From Candidatus Dojkabacteria bacterium (GTDB taxonomy: Bacteria; Patescibacteriota; Dojkabacteria; SC72; JAHDCA01): a stretch of DNA of 22,219 nucleotides. The notes below the pieces were generated by a model, which saw only the letters and a list, made by a program, of their open reading frames with translations, did no database searches and had not been told where the DNA came from. The position numbers and the translations under genes were made by a program. Where the stretch lies: assembly GCA_020630115.1 (NCBI GenBank), contig JAHDCA010000006.1:1-22219 (forward strand), read 5' to 3'. Below are positions 7,597-15,501 of the stretch, piece after piece. The stretch's first letter is position 1; each line of letters begins with the position of its first letter.

Positions 7597-7884
7597 CTAC
7601 GAATTAGGCAAATTGGCAAATCGAATCTCGTCAATGAGCAACTGGACTATCTTTTCATCCCCTTTCCCTAAATGTAAATGCTTGAATACATTTACAATTT
7701 GATTCAAAAGTATTCGATCATTCCTTTCGGCTTCGCTGTTGGCAGAATTAATAAAATTGTTACAAGCAATATATTTATCAAGAGAACGAGGACTTGTAAA
7801 ACCTGATTCAAGCTTAGCTTTCTTTGATTCTAGATGTATTAGAATGGACTTTGCATCCTCAAATCTCACACTGGAACTCACCAT
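7597..7884 (-). CDS. small helical protein, unknown function
   Basis: 95 residues, predicted mostly helical, with no signal peptide, membrane segment or recognised domain. Its ATG (7884) lies inside the end of the M29 peptidase gene, a 26-bp overlap that argues for coupled expression. A tighter start is not available, because the next in-frame Met is absent. Functional clues are limited to the operon context. Confidence 0.7.
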   Translation of the reverse strand: MVSSSVRFEDAKSILIHLESKKAKLESGFTSPRSLDKYIACNNFINSANSEAERNDRILLNQIVNVFKHLHLGKGDEKIVQLLIDEIRFANLPNS

Positions 7885-9079
7885 CCTTATATATCAAGAT
7901 CTCTGATCCATCAGCAAGTGTTGCAAAAACCTCACGCTTACTAGTAGAGATAATATCAGTATGAGCAGCGCTATTATTAAAACCTAATTTTTCTGCTACT
8001 TTCTTATCGGATAATTCCTCTAATTCCCCCTTATAACAGTCATGATAAGAATTACCAAGTGCAATATGTGTATTGCCAAACTCGCCACCATAGTTCTCAT
8101 CAAACAGTGTATTGCCCATGATCTTATCTATCTGAGACAATCTTTTGTCAGTTAGAGAGAACTCACCAATTTTATCAGCATTAGGTATCTTCAACAGGTC
8201 AGCGATTACATGCTGATTGCTATTTGCACCGTGGTTAACTACAATACCATCCTTAAACTCAAGCCAAATTCCCTCGATTTTATTGCCGAAACGATATAGT
8301 GGCTCGTTAAAGTAGATCTTACCTTGAGCTTCTCTCCAATTTGGAGAAGTAAAGATCTCAAATGATGGGACGTTATGTCCTCCTCCTGAAATCCATTTAC
8401 GATCGGGACCAATCTTAACTTTAAGGTCGATTCCTTCAGCAACAACTCTAACATATTCAATTTCTAAGTCATTTAGCCAAGTTGTAATTTCCTGCTGCTT
8501 ACTTGCATAGTATTTGATCTTTTTCGCCGGATCATCCTCATTAAGGAAACATGCCTGTATAAAAACCTCCCAATACTCTTTCAAACTCATACCCACAGCT
8601 TTTGCACTTTCATCAGTGGGAAATTCACCAAGAGTCCAACTAAACTCACCATTAGCTTCTAACTCACTACGCAGATCCATAATCGGCTTACCTGCAGCTC
8701 TTCTGGCTGCCATCTTCGCTGAGTCCGCATCTTTAAAGATCTCTTTATCCAGATCAGCAGCGATAGCTATCATATGATCGACTTCCCTTACTCTTTCAAG
8801 ATATGAATCCATACCAAAGTAACTAGCCTGCTCCTTGTCTCCATGAAGATACAATTCTTTTAAGAAGTACTCTGATTCCATAGAAAATTGAACCTTACAT
8901 CCAGCCTTAACGATCGACCTAGTTATATACGGAATGAATTCCCAAGCACCTTCCCACATCCTTAACCAAACCACATCACCTTTGTTTACTCCTTGGCCTA
9001 GATTTGCACCATAATGTACAAAGATATCAGCGTACTTCTGCAGGATCTCATCAGAAGGTAGATAACTACTTGGTTTCAT
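7859..9079 (-). CDS. M29-family metalloaminopeptidase (AmpS/aminopeptidase T type)
   Basis: 406 residues, the usual length for peptidase family M29, cytosolic dinuclear-metal aminopeptidases that remove N-terminal residues from peptides. The segment HNVPSFEIFTSP supplies a likely metal-binding Glu at 241, matching the family's N-P-x-G-E-V/I-F-T-x-P pattern with Gly replaced by Phe. Downstream are a GEFGNTHIALGN block near 330-345 and AAHTDII with His373 and Asp375. The C-terminal strand ILIYKDGEF is also typical. The promoter is so close (TTAACC, 17 bp, TATAAC) that transcription should start at the ATG. It heads a run of four unknown genes. Confidence in family is high; substrate preference is unknown. 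Confidence 0.9.
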   Translation of the reverse strand: MKPSSYLPSDEILQKYADIFVHYGANLGQGVNKGDVVWLRMWEGAWEFIPYITRSIVKAGCKVQFSMESEYFLKELYLHGDKEQASYFGMDSYLERVREVDHMIAIAADLDKEIFKDADSAKMAARRAAGKPIMDLRSELEANGEFSWTLGEFPTDESAKAVGMSLKEYWEVFIQACFLNEDDPAKKIKYYASKQQEITTWLNDLEIEYVRVVAEGIDLKVKIGPDRKWISGGGHNVPSFEIFTSPNWREAQGKIYFNEPLYRFGNKIEGIWLEFKDGIVVNHGANSNQHVIADLLKIPNADKIGEFSLTDKRLSQIDKIMGNTLFDENYGGEFGNTHIALGNSYHDCYKGELEELSDKKVAEKLGFNNSAAHTDIISTSKREVFATLADGSEILIYKDGEFQCEI

Positions 9080-9086
9080 AACTGAG

Positions 9087-9115
9087 GTTATAAAAAAATT
9101 ATTTTGGACGGTTAA
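9087..9115 (-). promoter_or_regulatory. promoter of the M29 peptidase operon, predicted leaderless
   Basis: Minus strand: TTAACC (9115-9110), a 17-bp spacer, TATAAC (9092-9087). The predicted start point is 9080, one base before the ATG at 9079. The -35 lies inside the end of the upstream DUF1232 gene. Confidence 0.5.
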
Positions 9116-9278
9116 GTTTGTTAAATTCGAAATACCTTCGAATTAGTTCTGCTAAAACAACTCCTGCATCATCGATTTGTCCAATCAATGGAATATCATC
9201 TGGAAAAATATCAAGAGGAGAAAGAACATAAAGTAGTATAAATACTAATCTCCAATTTTCCTTAAAAAATTCTTTCAT
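9099..9278 (-). CDS. DUF1232 (YkvA-like) small membrane protein
   Basis: A 59-residue frame, short enough to be missed by length cut-offs, opens at ATG 9278 and stops with TAA at 9101. The segment SPLDIFPDDIPLIGQIDD (residues 20-37) matches the DUF1232 signature, which in other bacteria reads like SPIDLIPDFIPVLGxLDD. A hydrophobic stretch LVFILLYVLS precedes the signature, and another (AGVVLAELI) follows. Members are small membrane-associated proteins of unknown biochemical role. The gene begins 22 nt after the ftsZ stop and is probably co-transcribed with it. The match to the signature is direct; the function is not established. Confidence 0.88.
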   Translation of the reverse strand: MKEFFKENWRLVFILLYVLSPLDIFPDDIPLIGQIDDAGVVLAELIRRYFEFNKLNRPK

Positions 9279-9300
9279 ATAAGTCTCAATACAATTTCAA

Positions 9301-10575
9301 CTAACCTCTTCGCATGAATGCTGGAACTTCTAGTTCATCGTCATCTTTAACTTGAGGAACAGCTGGATTTGGAGGAGTTGGAGCTGGCGCGTGAGCAACA
9401 GTATTAGTTTCAACAACTGGTTCACTTACTTGAGGAGTAGTATTTGAAGATTGAGAATGAGTATTAGTGTATTCAGGTGCTGGTTGTGCTGGAGTAGAAC
9501 TCTCATCAACAAAAGCACTACTAGTATTACTTGGTCTTTGATTTGAAGAACCACTAGTCGACACTTGAGAGTTACCTGGCTTTGGACTTGCTCCAAAAGC
9601 ACTTGAATAGATCTGCTTATCCTTATCAAAACCTGTTGCTACAATTGTAATTGTTAGCTCATCTTTGATGTTTTCATCCATCTGTGCTCCAAATATGATG
9701 TTTGCGTCTATATCTACTGCCTCACTGATTAACTCAGCTGCAGTATTAACTTCCCTAAGCGAAAGATCAACACCACCGATCACATTGAAAAGAACACCTT
9801 TAGCCCCTTCAATAGACATATTAAGTAGTGGACTTGTAGTAGCTTGTCTCGCTGCTGCTTCGGCTCGATTCTCACCTGATGCCCTACCGATACCCATCAA
9901 ACTTGTACCTGCATTGCTCATTACAGCTTTAACATCAGCAAAGTCGACGTTGATCATCCCTGATTGAGTAATAAGTGTTGAAATACTCTTAACACCTTCA
10001 GCCAATACTTTATCAACCTCTTTCATAGCGTCGAAGAATGAAATATCTTCTGAAACAACTTCAAGTAATCTTTGATTAGGAACTACGATAAGAGTGTCTA
10101 CTTTATCACGAAGTTCACTCAGACCTTCATGTGCAACTTTTTCTCTATGCTTACCTTCGAATTTGAATGGCTTTGTAACAACAGCAACAGTAAGTGCTCC
10201 AAGATTTTTTGCAACTCCTGCAACTACTGGTGCTGCACCTGTTCCAGTTCCACCACCCATACCTGCAGTTATGAAGACCATGTCAGCTCCAGCAATATGC
10301 TCGTGGATCTCATCAAGACTTTCTTCAGCTGCTTCAGCTCCAATTGTGTGATCTCCACCAACTCCCAGACCTCTTGTTAACTCAGGGCCAAGTTGAACAG
10401 TTGTAGGTGCAAGAGAGTTCTTAAGAGCCTGTGCATCTGAGTTAAATGCGATAAACTCTACTCCCTCTACACTGTAATCACTGATCATAGTGTTAACTGT
10501 GTTATTTCCAGCTCCTCCAACTCCGATTACTTTAATCTTAGCTGGTGATGCATTTGTTGTTGGTGTTACGATCAT
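9301..10575 (-). CDS. ftsZ: cell division GTPase FtsZ
   Basis: 424 residues. Tubulin-like GTPase that polymerises into the Z ring at midcell. The N-terminal nucleotide-binding segment is KVIGVGGAGNN (15-25), the tubulin signature GMGGGTGTGA is at 105-114, and the T7-loop region NVDFADVKAVM carries the catalytic Asp pair. After about residue 330 comes a Ser/Thr/Pro/Gln-rich linker of some 80 residues, ending in a conserved C-terminal peptide (EVPAFMRRG) that binds FtsA. The ATG at 10575 sits only a few bases past an extended -10, so besides the ftsQ-ftsA transcript there is probably a leaderless ftsZ transcript. Gene order ftsQ-ftsA-ftsZ is classic. Confidence 0.98.
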   Translation of the reverse strand: MIVTPTTNASPAKIKVIGVGGAGNNTVNTMISDYSVEGVEFIAFNSDAQALKNSLAPTTVQLGPELTRGLGVGGDHTIGAEAAEESLDEIHEHIAGADMVFITAGMGGGTGTGAAPVVAGVAKNLGALTVAVVTKPFKFEGKHREKVAHEGLSELRDKVDTLIVVPNQRLLEVVSEDISFFDAMKEVDKVLAEGVKSISTLITQSGMINVDFADVKAVMSNAGTSLMGIGRASGENRAEAAARQATTSPLLNMSIEGAKGVLFNVIGGVDLSLREVNTAAELISEAVDIDANIIFGAQMDENIKDELTITIVATGFDKDKQIYSSAFGASPKPGNSQVSTSGSSNQRPSNTSSAFVDESSTPAQPAPEYTNTHSQSSNTTPQVSEPVVETNTVAHAPAPTPPNPAVPQVKDDDELEVPAFMRRG

Positions 10576-10584
10576 AGTCTTTTA

Positions 10585-10593
10585 ATTATATCA
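10585..10593 (-). promoter_or_regulatory. ftsZ-proximal extended -10 promoter
   Basis: TGATATAAT on the minus strand in the 20-bp gap between ftsA and ftsZ. The predicted start point is about 10578, leaving a 5' UTR of about three bases. Confidence 0.5.
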
Positions 10594-10595
10594 AA

Positions 10596-11897
10596 TTAAG
10601 GCATTAGTGATTTGAACCAATCAGTTACTTTAGAACCAATAGATCCGATTACACCACCTTGCTTGCTTGTATTTATACTTTCTCCATCATCATCCATAGC
10701 ATGCTTGATCAACCCTTGTGCAGCAGCATATGAAGGATCAGAGATTTCCTCTGTCATCCCTGTGAGACCCTTTGGATAACCAACCCTTGCTGACACGCCT
10801 ATGTGATCACTTACTTTCTTTGAAACGCTCATCAACTGAGAGCTACCACCTGTCATAACTATCCCTGCTGGCATTTTAATATCATAACCAGCTTTAGTTA
10901 CTATCTCACTCAACATATCCAGTATCTCCTCTAGTCTTGCATCTACAATATTCTTTATCATACTCTTGGATACCTTATCTTTACTTTGGATATCTAGACC
11001 TTTTATATCAACCATATCCTCTTTATTAACTGGTTTCTCTTCTTCTTGTGGCTTCCTTAGTAAAGCCGGTGTGCTATCTTGATCTTTGATCTCAACTTTA
11101 ACTTTGTCTTGGAAGACATTATGCATGTTGAGTTTTATCTTCTCAGCTTCTTCAAGAGTTACTTGAAGCCCGATAGCTAGATCGGAAGTGATATTTTGGC
11201 CACCAAGAGGTACACATCCACTAAAGCTTACAGCTCCATCTTGGAATATAGTTACTGAACTTGTTCCTGCTCCGATATCAACCATAGCAACACCGAGTTC
11301 TTTTTCAGTATCAGTAAGTACAGCAAGTGATGAAGCCCAACCAGTAAAGACTATATCGTATACAGTCAGCCCAAGTTGTTCAACGCACTTTTTAAGGTTC
11401 TTCCATCCTGCTGTTGGTGCTGTAATGATATGAGTTTCTACCTCGAGCCTTTGACCTGTCATACCGATTGGATATTTTATGCCGTTTTGGTTATCGACTA
11501 CAAATTCTCTTGGGATAATGTGGATTGGGTTTAGGTCTTGAGGTAATGATAATGTACGAGCGTTCTCAATTGCCCTGTAAGTATCTTCCATAGTGATCTC
11601 ACCACCAGATACAGCAACGACACCTTTGTTATTCATACTTGTGATGTTTTGCCCGTTAATAGTGATATATACATCAGAGATAGTCACTCCAGCCATTCGT
11701 TCAGCTGCAGTCACACTTTCGGAAATTGAGTTTGTTGCATCATCAATGTTAACTATTTGCCCTTTTTTGATTCCTTGGGCAGGGTGAGTATAAACTCCGA
11801 TTACGGAAGGATTTGCGTCATCGTCATCAAGGGTGGAGATAATAGTTGTAACTTTACTAGAGCCTACATCTATCGCTGAAATTATTCTTCTTCCCAT
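10596..11897 (-). CDS. ftsA: cell division actin-like protein FtsA
   Basis: 433 residues. FtsA tethers FtsZ filaments to the membrane and recruits later division proteins. The actin-type phosphate-binding segments are AIDVGSSKVT (8-17) and VDIGAGTSSVTIFQDG (206-221), with the adenosine-motif region VMTGGSSQL near 347-355. The SHS2/1C domain lies between, around residues 85-165. The C-terminus ends in a likely amphipathic membrane-targeting helix (SKVTDWFKSLMP). A charged low-complexity stretch around 262-311 (rich in Lys, Glu and Asp) interrupts the core and is longer than usual. ATG at 11897; a -10 box lies 26 nt upstream. It sits between ftsQ and ftsZ. Confidence 0.96.
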   Translation of the reverse strand: MGRRIISAIDVGSSKVTTIISTLDDDDANPSVIGVYTHPAQGIKKGQIVNIDDATNSISESVTAAERMAGVTISDVYITINGQNITSMNNKGVVAVSGGEITMEDTYRAIENARTLSLPQDLNPIHIIPREFVVDNQNGIKYPIGMTGQRLEVETHIITAPTAGWKNLKKCVEQLGLTVYDIVFTGWASSLAVLTDTEKELGVAMVDIGAGTSSVTIFQDGAVSFSGCVPLGGQNITSDLAIGLQVTLEEAEKIKLNMHNVFQDKVKVEIKDQDSTPALLRKPQEEEKPVNKEDMVDIKGLDIQSKDKVSKSMIKNIVDARLEEILDMLSEIVTKAGYDIKMPAGIVMTGGSSQLMSVSKKVSDHIGVSARVGYPKGLTGMTEEISDPSYAAAQGLIKHAMDDDGESINTSKQGGVIGSIGSKVTDWFKSLMP

Positions 11898-11922
11898 TTC
11901 TAATAATTTTTAAGGTTAAACG

Positions 11923-11928
11923 ATTATA
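11923..11928 (-). promoter_or_regulatory. possible ftsA promoter (-10)
   Basis: Perfect TATAAT on the minus strand in the 48-bp gap between ftsQ and ftsA, with no convincing -35. It would give a UTR of about 18 nt without a Shine-Dalgarno site. Confidence 0.35.
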
Positions 11929-11945
11929 CTAATATATAAGAATTT

Positions 11946-12623
11946 TTAATTCCTTACAACAGGTTTTTTATACCTAAGATCAAATTCTACGTATTCTATT
12001 GAGTTTCTTTCGACCTCATCTAAAACAACAATCAATCTTTTAAGTTGTTCATCTATTTCCTGCAAGTTACTGAACACGTATTGAGCTTGGGATGATATCA
12101 CATTTATCTCTTCATTTGTTATCATTACAGTATCAACTTCAATATCTTCACTTTCAAATACCTTAATGATTTTCGTTGCATTAGAGATATTTATATCATC
12201 AGTGATGTTTGATTGCTGCACAGTAACTTCAGGCAGCTTAATTGGCTCGCAATTTTCCGAATCAATTATAATCTCTTCATAACTCGAATAAAGCTTACAC
12301 CTCCCTGACGATTTGTAGTTAAAAAGTGGTTGATGATGGGTAATTTCGACTGCCAGTTTAAAGGGGAAGACCTTAAGCGCTTGAACACTATTTATGTATG
12401 GAGAAACTTCCCTCAAGTCATCTTCTACCTGAGAGACTTTCAGGCCAAAGTAATTTGAATTCTCATATACCTCTAGATTAGTCTGATCAACTTCTTGAAA
12501 CCTTGACCCGTCTGAATCAATCTGTACAAAAAATATCCTAACTTGAGAAAGCAGTACAACCATTAACAGAGTGAGGCCGTACCTTATTAATTTCTTCTTA
12601 GAAAGATTCTTCTTCCTTTCCAT
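11946..12623 (-). CDS. ftsQ: FtsQ/DivIB-type cell division protein
   Basis: 225 residues: a basic cytoplasmic N-terminus (MERKKNLSKKK), one membrane segment at about 14-33, then an extracytoplasmic part. The start of that part (about 45-95) looks like an FtsQ-type POTRA domain: Asn/Tyr-rich strand, then DDLREVSPYINSVQALKVFP, then AVEITHHQPL. The C-terminus YVEFDLRYKKPVVR resembles the FtsQ-domain ending IDLRYxxxPVVR. FtsQ scaffolds FtsB/FtsL and controls septal synthesis. Position directly before ftsA supports the call. The ATG lies within the end of the glycosyltransferase gene (37-bp overlap), with AAGG 10 bases upstream as a possible ribosome site. Sequence identity is visibly low, which is normal for this family. 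Confidence 0.85.
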   Translation of the reverse strand: MERKKNLSKKKLIRYGLTLLMVVLLSQVRIFFVQIDSDGSRFQEVDQTNLEVYENSNYFGLKVSQVEDDLREVSPYINSVQALKVFPFKLAVEITHHQPLFNYKSSGRCKLYSSYEEIIIDSENCEPIKLPEVTVQQSNITDDINISNATKIIKVFESEDIEVDTVMITNEEINVISSQAQYVFSNLQEIDEQLKRLIVVLDEVERNSIEYVEFDLRYKKPVVRN

Positions 12624-13711
12624 ATCAACACGCCTTTATTTAATTTATCGAGTGCCCCAAATAGCAGAAATGGATAAATGAGAATCTGAATCGGTGTTAC
12701 CAACAGCTCTTTTAATTGGTTATGCCCATAAATCTTTGCAACAATAACTCTTGCTATGAATATCAAAATAAGATTGAAGAAAAAAATCGGATGCACAAAC
12801 ACCATAAAGAACTGCACAAAGAATACAAGCATCATCACCATTGTCAGACTTACGTGATGATTGATGTCTGATACATATGACAACACAATATTTTTTGAGA
12901 CCCCTTTGTACGCTTTTGACAAAGAAGAATATGAGTCACTAGTAACGATACCATTTCCTATAGCTACGCTGACTCTAAGACCTTTGTGCCGAACTTCCAT
13001 CATGAGCGCTACATCATCAAGGTACTTATCCTTAACTGACTCATGACCCCCAACTTCTTTATATACTGCGCGATGAATCATGAAAAGTTGCCCATTTGCT
13101 ATAAATTCTACCTCTCGCTTGCTTGATGTCACTTTTGCAAAAGGTACTGTCATTAACGACACACCTTCTCTGAAAAAAGGCATAAAAACCCTCTCTAGCC
13201 CTTCAATCTTTGCCTGTGTTGGAAAAATCGAAACTGCTGCAGACTTATCATCCCTTATAACCTTGAGAATTGAATTTAATGCAATCGGAGTCAACTGGAC
13301 ATCACTATCTACAAACAACAAGTAGTCACCTTTTGCACGTTTAGACAATTGATTTAAGGCAAAATTTTTACCTATATAATCAGGATTCTCTTGTCGACCC
13401 TTAACGATACTAACCCTTTTGTCTTTGTTGACTGCTTTTTCAATAACACTAATTGTCTGATCAGTTGAATGATCATCATAGATTAAGACTTCAAAATTTG
13501 AATAGCTTAGATTTTTAAGAGAGTTAACCAAACTAGAGATGCTGTCTTCTTCATCTCTAACGGGAATTAATACCGAGATCTTTGGTTCATCAGCCTGCCC
13601 ACTTTTATTTACGGGTAGAAGGTAAGTGATCGTCAAAAAATTATACAAAGATATAACCAGGACTACAGAATTAATAATCACTAGGATTACAAATAGTATA
13701 TTTATTAACAT
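12587..13711 (-). CDS. membrane-anchored GT2 glycosyltransferase
   Basis: 374 residues. One N-terminal membrane helix (about 2-33) is followed by a GT-A glycosyltransferase domain: ISVLIPVRDEE near 45-55, YDDHSTDQT near 78-86, the nucleotide-sugar/metal motif DSD at 135-137, GQLFMIHRAVYKEVGG near 206-221, and an acceptor-side Asp pair in YLDDVALM near 230. About three hydrophobic segments fill residues 285-355. The layout resembles CrtQ/HpnB-like enzymes that transfer a sugar to a lipid or isoprenoid. The true substrate is not deducible. The gene lies 23 nt after the AMP phosphorylase stop and overlaps ftsQ by 37 bp, so it probably belongs to the division-gene transcript, which hints at an envelope role. 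Confidence 0.85.
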   Translation of the reverse strand: MLINILFVILVIINSVVLVISLYNFLTITYLLPVNKSGQADEPKISVLIPVRDEEDSISSLVNSLKNLSYSNFEVLIYDDHSTDQTISVIEKAVNKDKRVSIVKGRQENPDYIGKNFALNQLSKRAKGDYLLFVDSDVQLTPIALNSILKVIRDDKSAAVSIFPTQAKIEGLERVFMPFFREGVSLMTVPFAKVTSSKREVEFIANGQLFMIHRAVYKEVGGHESVKDKYLDDVALMMEVRHKGLRVSVAIGNGIVTSDSYSSLSKAYKGVSKNIVLSYVSDINHHVSLTMVMMLVFFVQFFMVFVHPIFFFNLILIFIARVIVAKIYGHNQLKELLVTPIQILIYPFLLFGALDKLNKGVLIWKGRRIFLRRN

Positions 13712-13734
13712 TGCTTATTCATTAATATTAAATA

Positions 13735-15243
13735 TTAAAGTTCAATCTCAAAAGCGCTTACGATATCGATTTTATCAAGTGCCTTATTAAGCTTACGAGG
13801 ACTATAACTGAAGATATCGACTAGCTTATCACCAGCAACGATTTCATCCCCGATATCTTTATGCAGGTAAAGTCCGGATCCTTTATGCGCTGGACAACCT
13901 AGTATCTTCGCAATTTTAATAATCTTTTTGTTGTCAATATGCTTCAACTTACCATTTCTTATTGAGCTAACCGTCTTGTAATGCTTAGCAGGTTTCAAAT
14001 CATCTGAGATCATAACCTGTTTTGCTCCCTGTGCTTGAGCAATCTTCCAAAACGCTTGAAGTGCTTGCCGGTTATTAATTTGATTAATTGCAGCATCGAA
14101 GCCTTGATTGGTCTTGGCTAACCCAGCAAGCTCAAGTAGTTTACCAGCCATTCGGCAACTTTCTATCTTTAGCTTCTGGCTTGCCTTTTCATGACCCTCA
14201 AGTATCCTCAAAACTTCCCTCATTTCAAGGTTAGGTCCAACTCCGAAACCATCAATCCCTCTAACCTCTCTCATATATATAAAACCCTTAATCCCAATGT
14301 CTGTAAGCAACTGCATAAATGCCCTACCGATTTCACGAACCTCATCGACAGTATGGATCTTTGTAAATTTACCATATGGCAGATCAATCACCACATGAGA
14401 AACCCCCATTGAGATCTTCTTAGCTACAATACTTATCACAACCTTCTTATATGACTCTATATGAAGTCCCTTCTCTATCTGAATCATCACCTCACCTGAA
14501 GGGGAGAGATTTAATCCACCACCCCATGCTAGCATACCTTTATGCTCTCTAACCTGTGGAACGATATCCTCTGGCGCTACAACAACAGGCATAATTGTCT
14601 CAACTATATCTGTTGTCCCAGCAGCACTTGTGATTGATCTAGTTGAAGTATTTGGGATCATATACCCCATCGACGAGATCACACTTGTAAGTATAGGAGT
14701 AACACCTTTCCCTGAAACCCCACCAAAAGAGTGTTTATCTAGAACAATTGAATCTGAATTAGTCTTAAAGTTATAAACCGAACCTGTTTCCGCCATACTC
14801 TCTGCTAAGAACATGCTCTCGAGTTGATCTAAGCCTGGGTTGAACATTGAAGCTAAGAAGTATGCTGAATCAGTATCATTAAGTTTTCTTGAAGTCATAT
14901 CCTTAGCGATCTGGAATATCTCATCCCTAGAAAGAGTACTTCCAAGCAGTTTCTTCTTTATATAACCGATAGATTTTGGTTTCGAAATGTTCTCAATTGT
15001 TACATACTCGTCAGCAGGAACCCTATACTTAGCCCAAATATCTTCATATAGACCAATTGAACCTTGCGGTATCTCAGTATCCGTTATATCAACTTTACAG
15101 TGGATCGAAGTTTCAATGTACTGAAGTAGTATTATCTGTTCATTAACTATACCGATCTCTTTAGCATCTTCTGAGTTGATAAGTACTCTTCCGATCAACT
15201 TTGTTTCAAGGTCAAGCTTGATTACTTTTAAAAAATTTTTCAC
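13735..15243 (-). CDS. AMP phosphorylase (archaeal-type thymidine phosphorylase family)
   Basis: 502 residues, the length of archaeal AMP phosphorylase rather than of bacterial thymidine phosphorylase (about 435-440). AMP plus phosphate gives adenine and ribose 1,5-bisphosphate, which R15P isomerase and form III or II/III RuBisCO can convert to 3-phosphoglycerate in archaea and CPR bacteria. An N-terminal extra domain (1-85) is followed by the phosphate-binding motif KHSFGGVSGKG at 170-180, STRSITSAAGTTD near 203-215, and LAWGGGLNLSP near 245. The C-terminal domain carries CPAHKGSGLYLHKDIGDEI. The start is GTG (15243), placed one base from the predicted transcription start. No RuBisCO or R15P isomerase gene is in the window. 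The gene is first in the division-cluster run. Confidence 0.92.
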   Translation of the reverse strand: MKNFLKVIKLDLETKLIGRVLINSEDAKEIGIVNEQIILLQYIETSIHCKVDITDTEIPQGSIGLYEDIWAKYRVPADEYVTIENISKPKSIGYIKKKLLGSTLSRDEIFQIAKDMTSRKLNDTDSAYFLASMFNPGLDQLESMFLAESMAETGSVYNFKTNSDSIVLDKHSFGGVSGKGVTPILTSVISSMGYMIPNTSTRSITSAAGTTDIVETIMPVVVAPEDIVPQVREHKGMLAWGGGLNLSPSGEVMIQIEKGLHIESYKKVVISIVAKKISMGVSHVVIDLPYGKFTKIHTVDEVREIGRAFMQLLTDIGIKGFIYMREVRGIDGFGVGPNLEMREVLRILEGHEKASQKLKIESCRMAGKLLELAGLAKTNQGFDAAINQINNRQALQAFWKIAQAQGAKQVMISDDLKPAKHYKTVSSIRNGKLKHIDNKKIIKIAKILGCPAHKGSGLYLHKDIGDEIVAGDKLVDIFSYSPRKLNKALDKIDIVSAFEIEL

Positions 15244-15248
15244 TTTCT

Positions 15249-15277
15249 ATAGTAAAGGAAATTCGGATTAGGGGCAA
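15249..15277 (-). promoter_or_regulatory. promoter of the AMP phosphorylase / division-gene run, predicted leaderless
   Basis: Minus strand: TTGCCC (15277-15272), a 17-bp spacer, TACTAT (15254-15249). The predicted start point is about 15242, within one base of the GTG start at 15243. Confidence 0.5.
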
Positions 15278-15464
15278 TTGAAATTACTATGTAATTACTA
15301 ATAGGCAATACCAATACTAATTCACCTTTTGAGAACTCCCCACACTTAAACTAACTTGAACTCTCAACAGCGAGATCAGTTAAATGAAGAGAAGATGGGG
15401 TAAAAATAAATTTTTAAAAGCAGAATTCAGAAGCAAACGAATCACAGATAAAAGTAAAAAATAA
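15278..15464. other. intergenic region with a 26-codon basic ORF candidate
   Basis: This stretch holds no recognised gene. One short plus-strand frame, ATG 15384 to TAA 15464, would encode a 26-residue peptide beginning MKRRWGKNKF with about half Lys/Arg. It has no Shine-Dalgarno site and no clear promoter. Its size and charge recall very small ribosomal proteins such as bTHX, but the sequence does not match one I know, so it is listed only as a candidate. Confidence 0.2.
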
Positions 15465-15493
15465 TTGATCGAATCTTTTTAATAATATATACT
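15465..15493 (+). promoter_or_regulatory. tRNA-Tyr promoter
   Basis: TTGATC (15465-15470), exactly 17 bp, TATACT (15488-15493). The predicted start point at about 15500 is one or two bases before the mature tRNA 5' end at 15502, so little 5' processing would be needed. Confidence 0.75.
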
Positions 15494-15501
15494 ATCTTCA
15501 T

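Noticed and set aside
10072..10380. Plus-strand frames of 102 and 85 codons within ftsZ
   Set aside because: They are antisense to the most conserved part of FtsZ, and the Cys/Ser-rich composition is that of a shadow frame.
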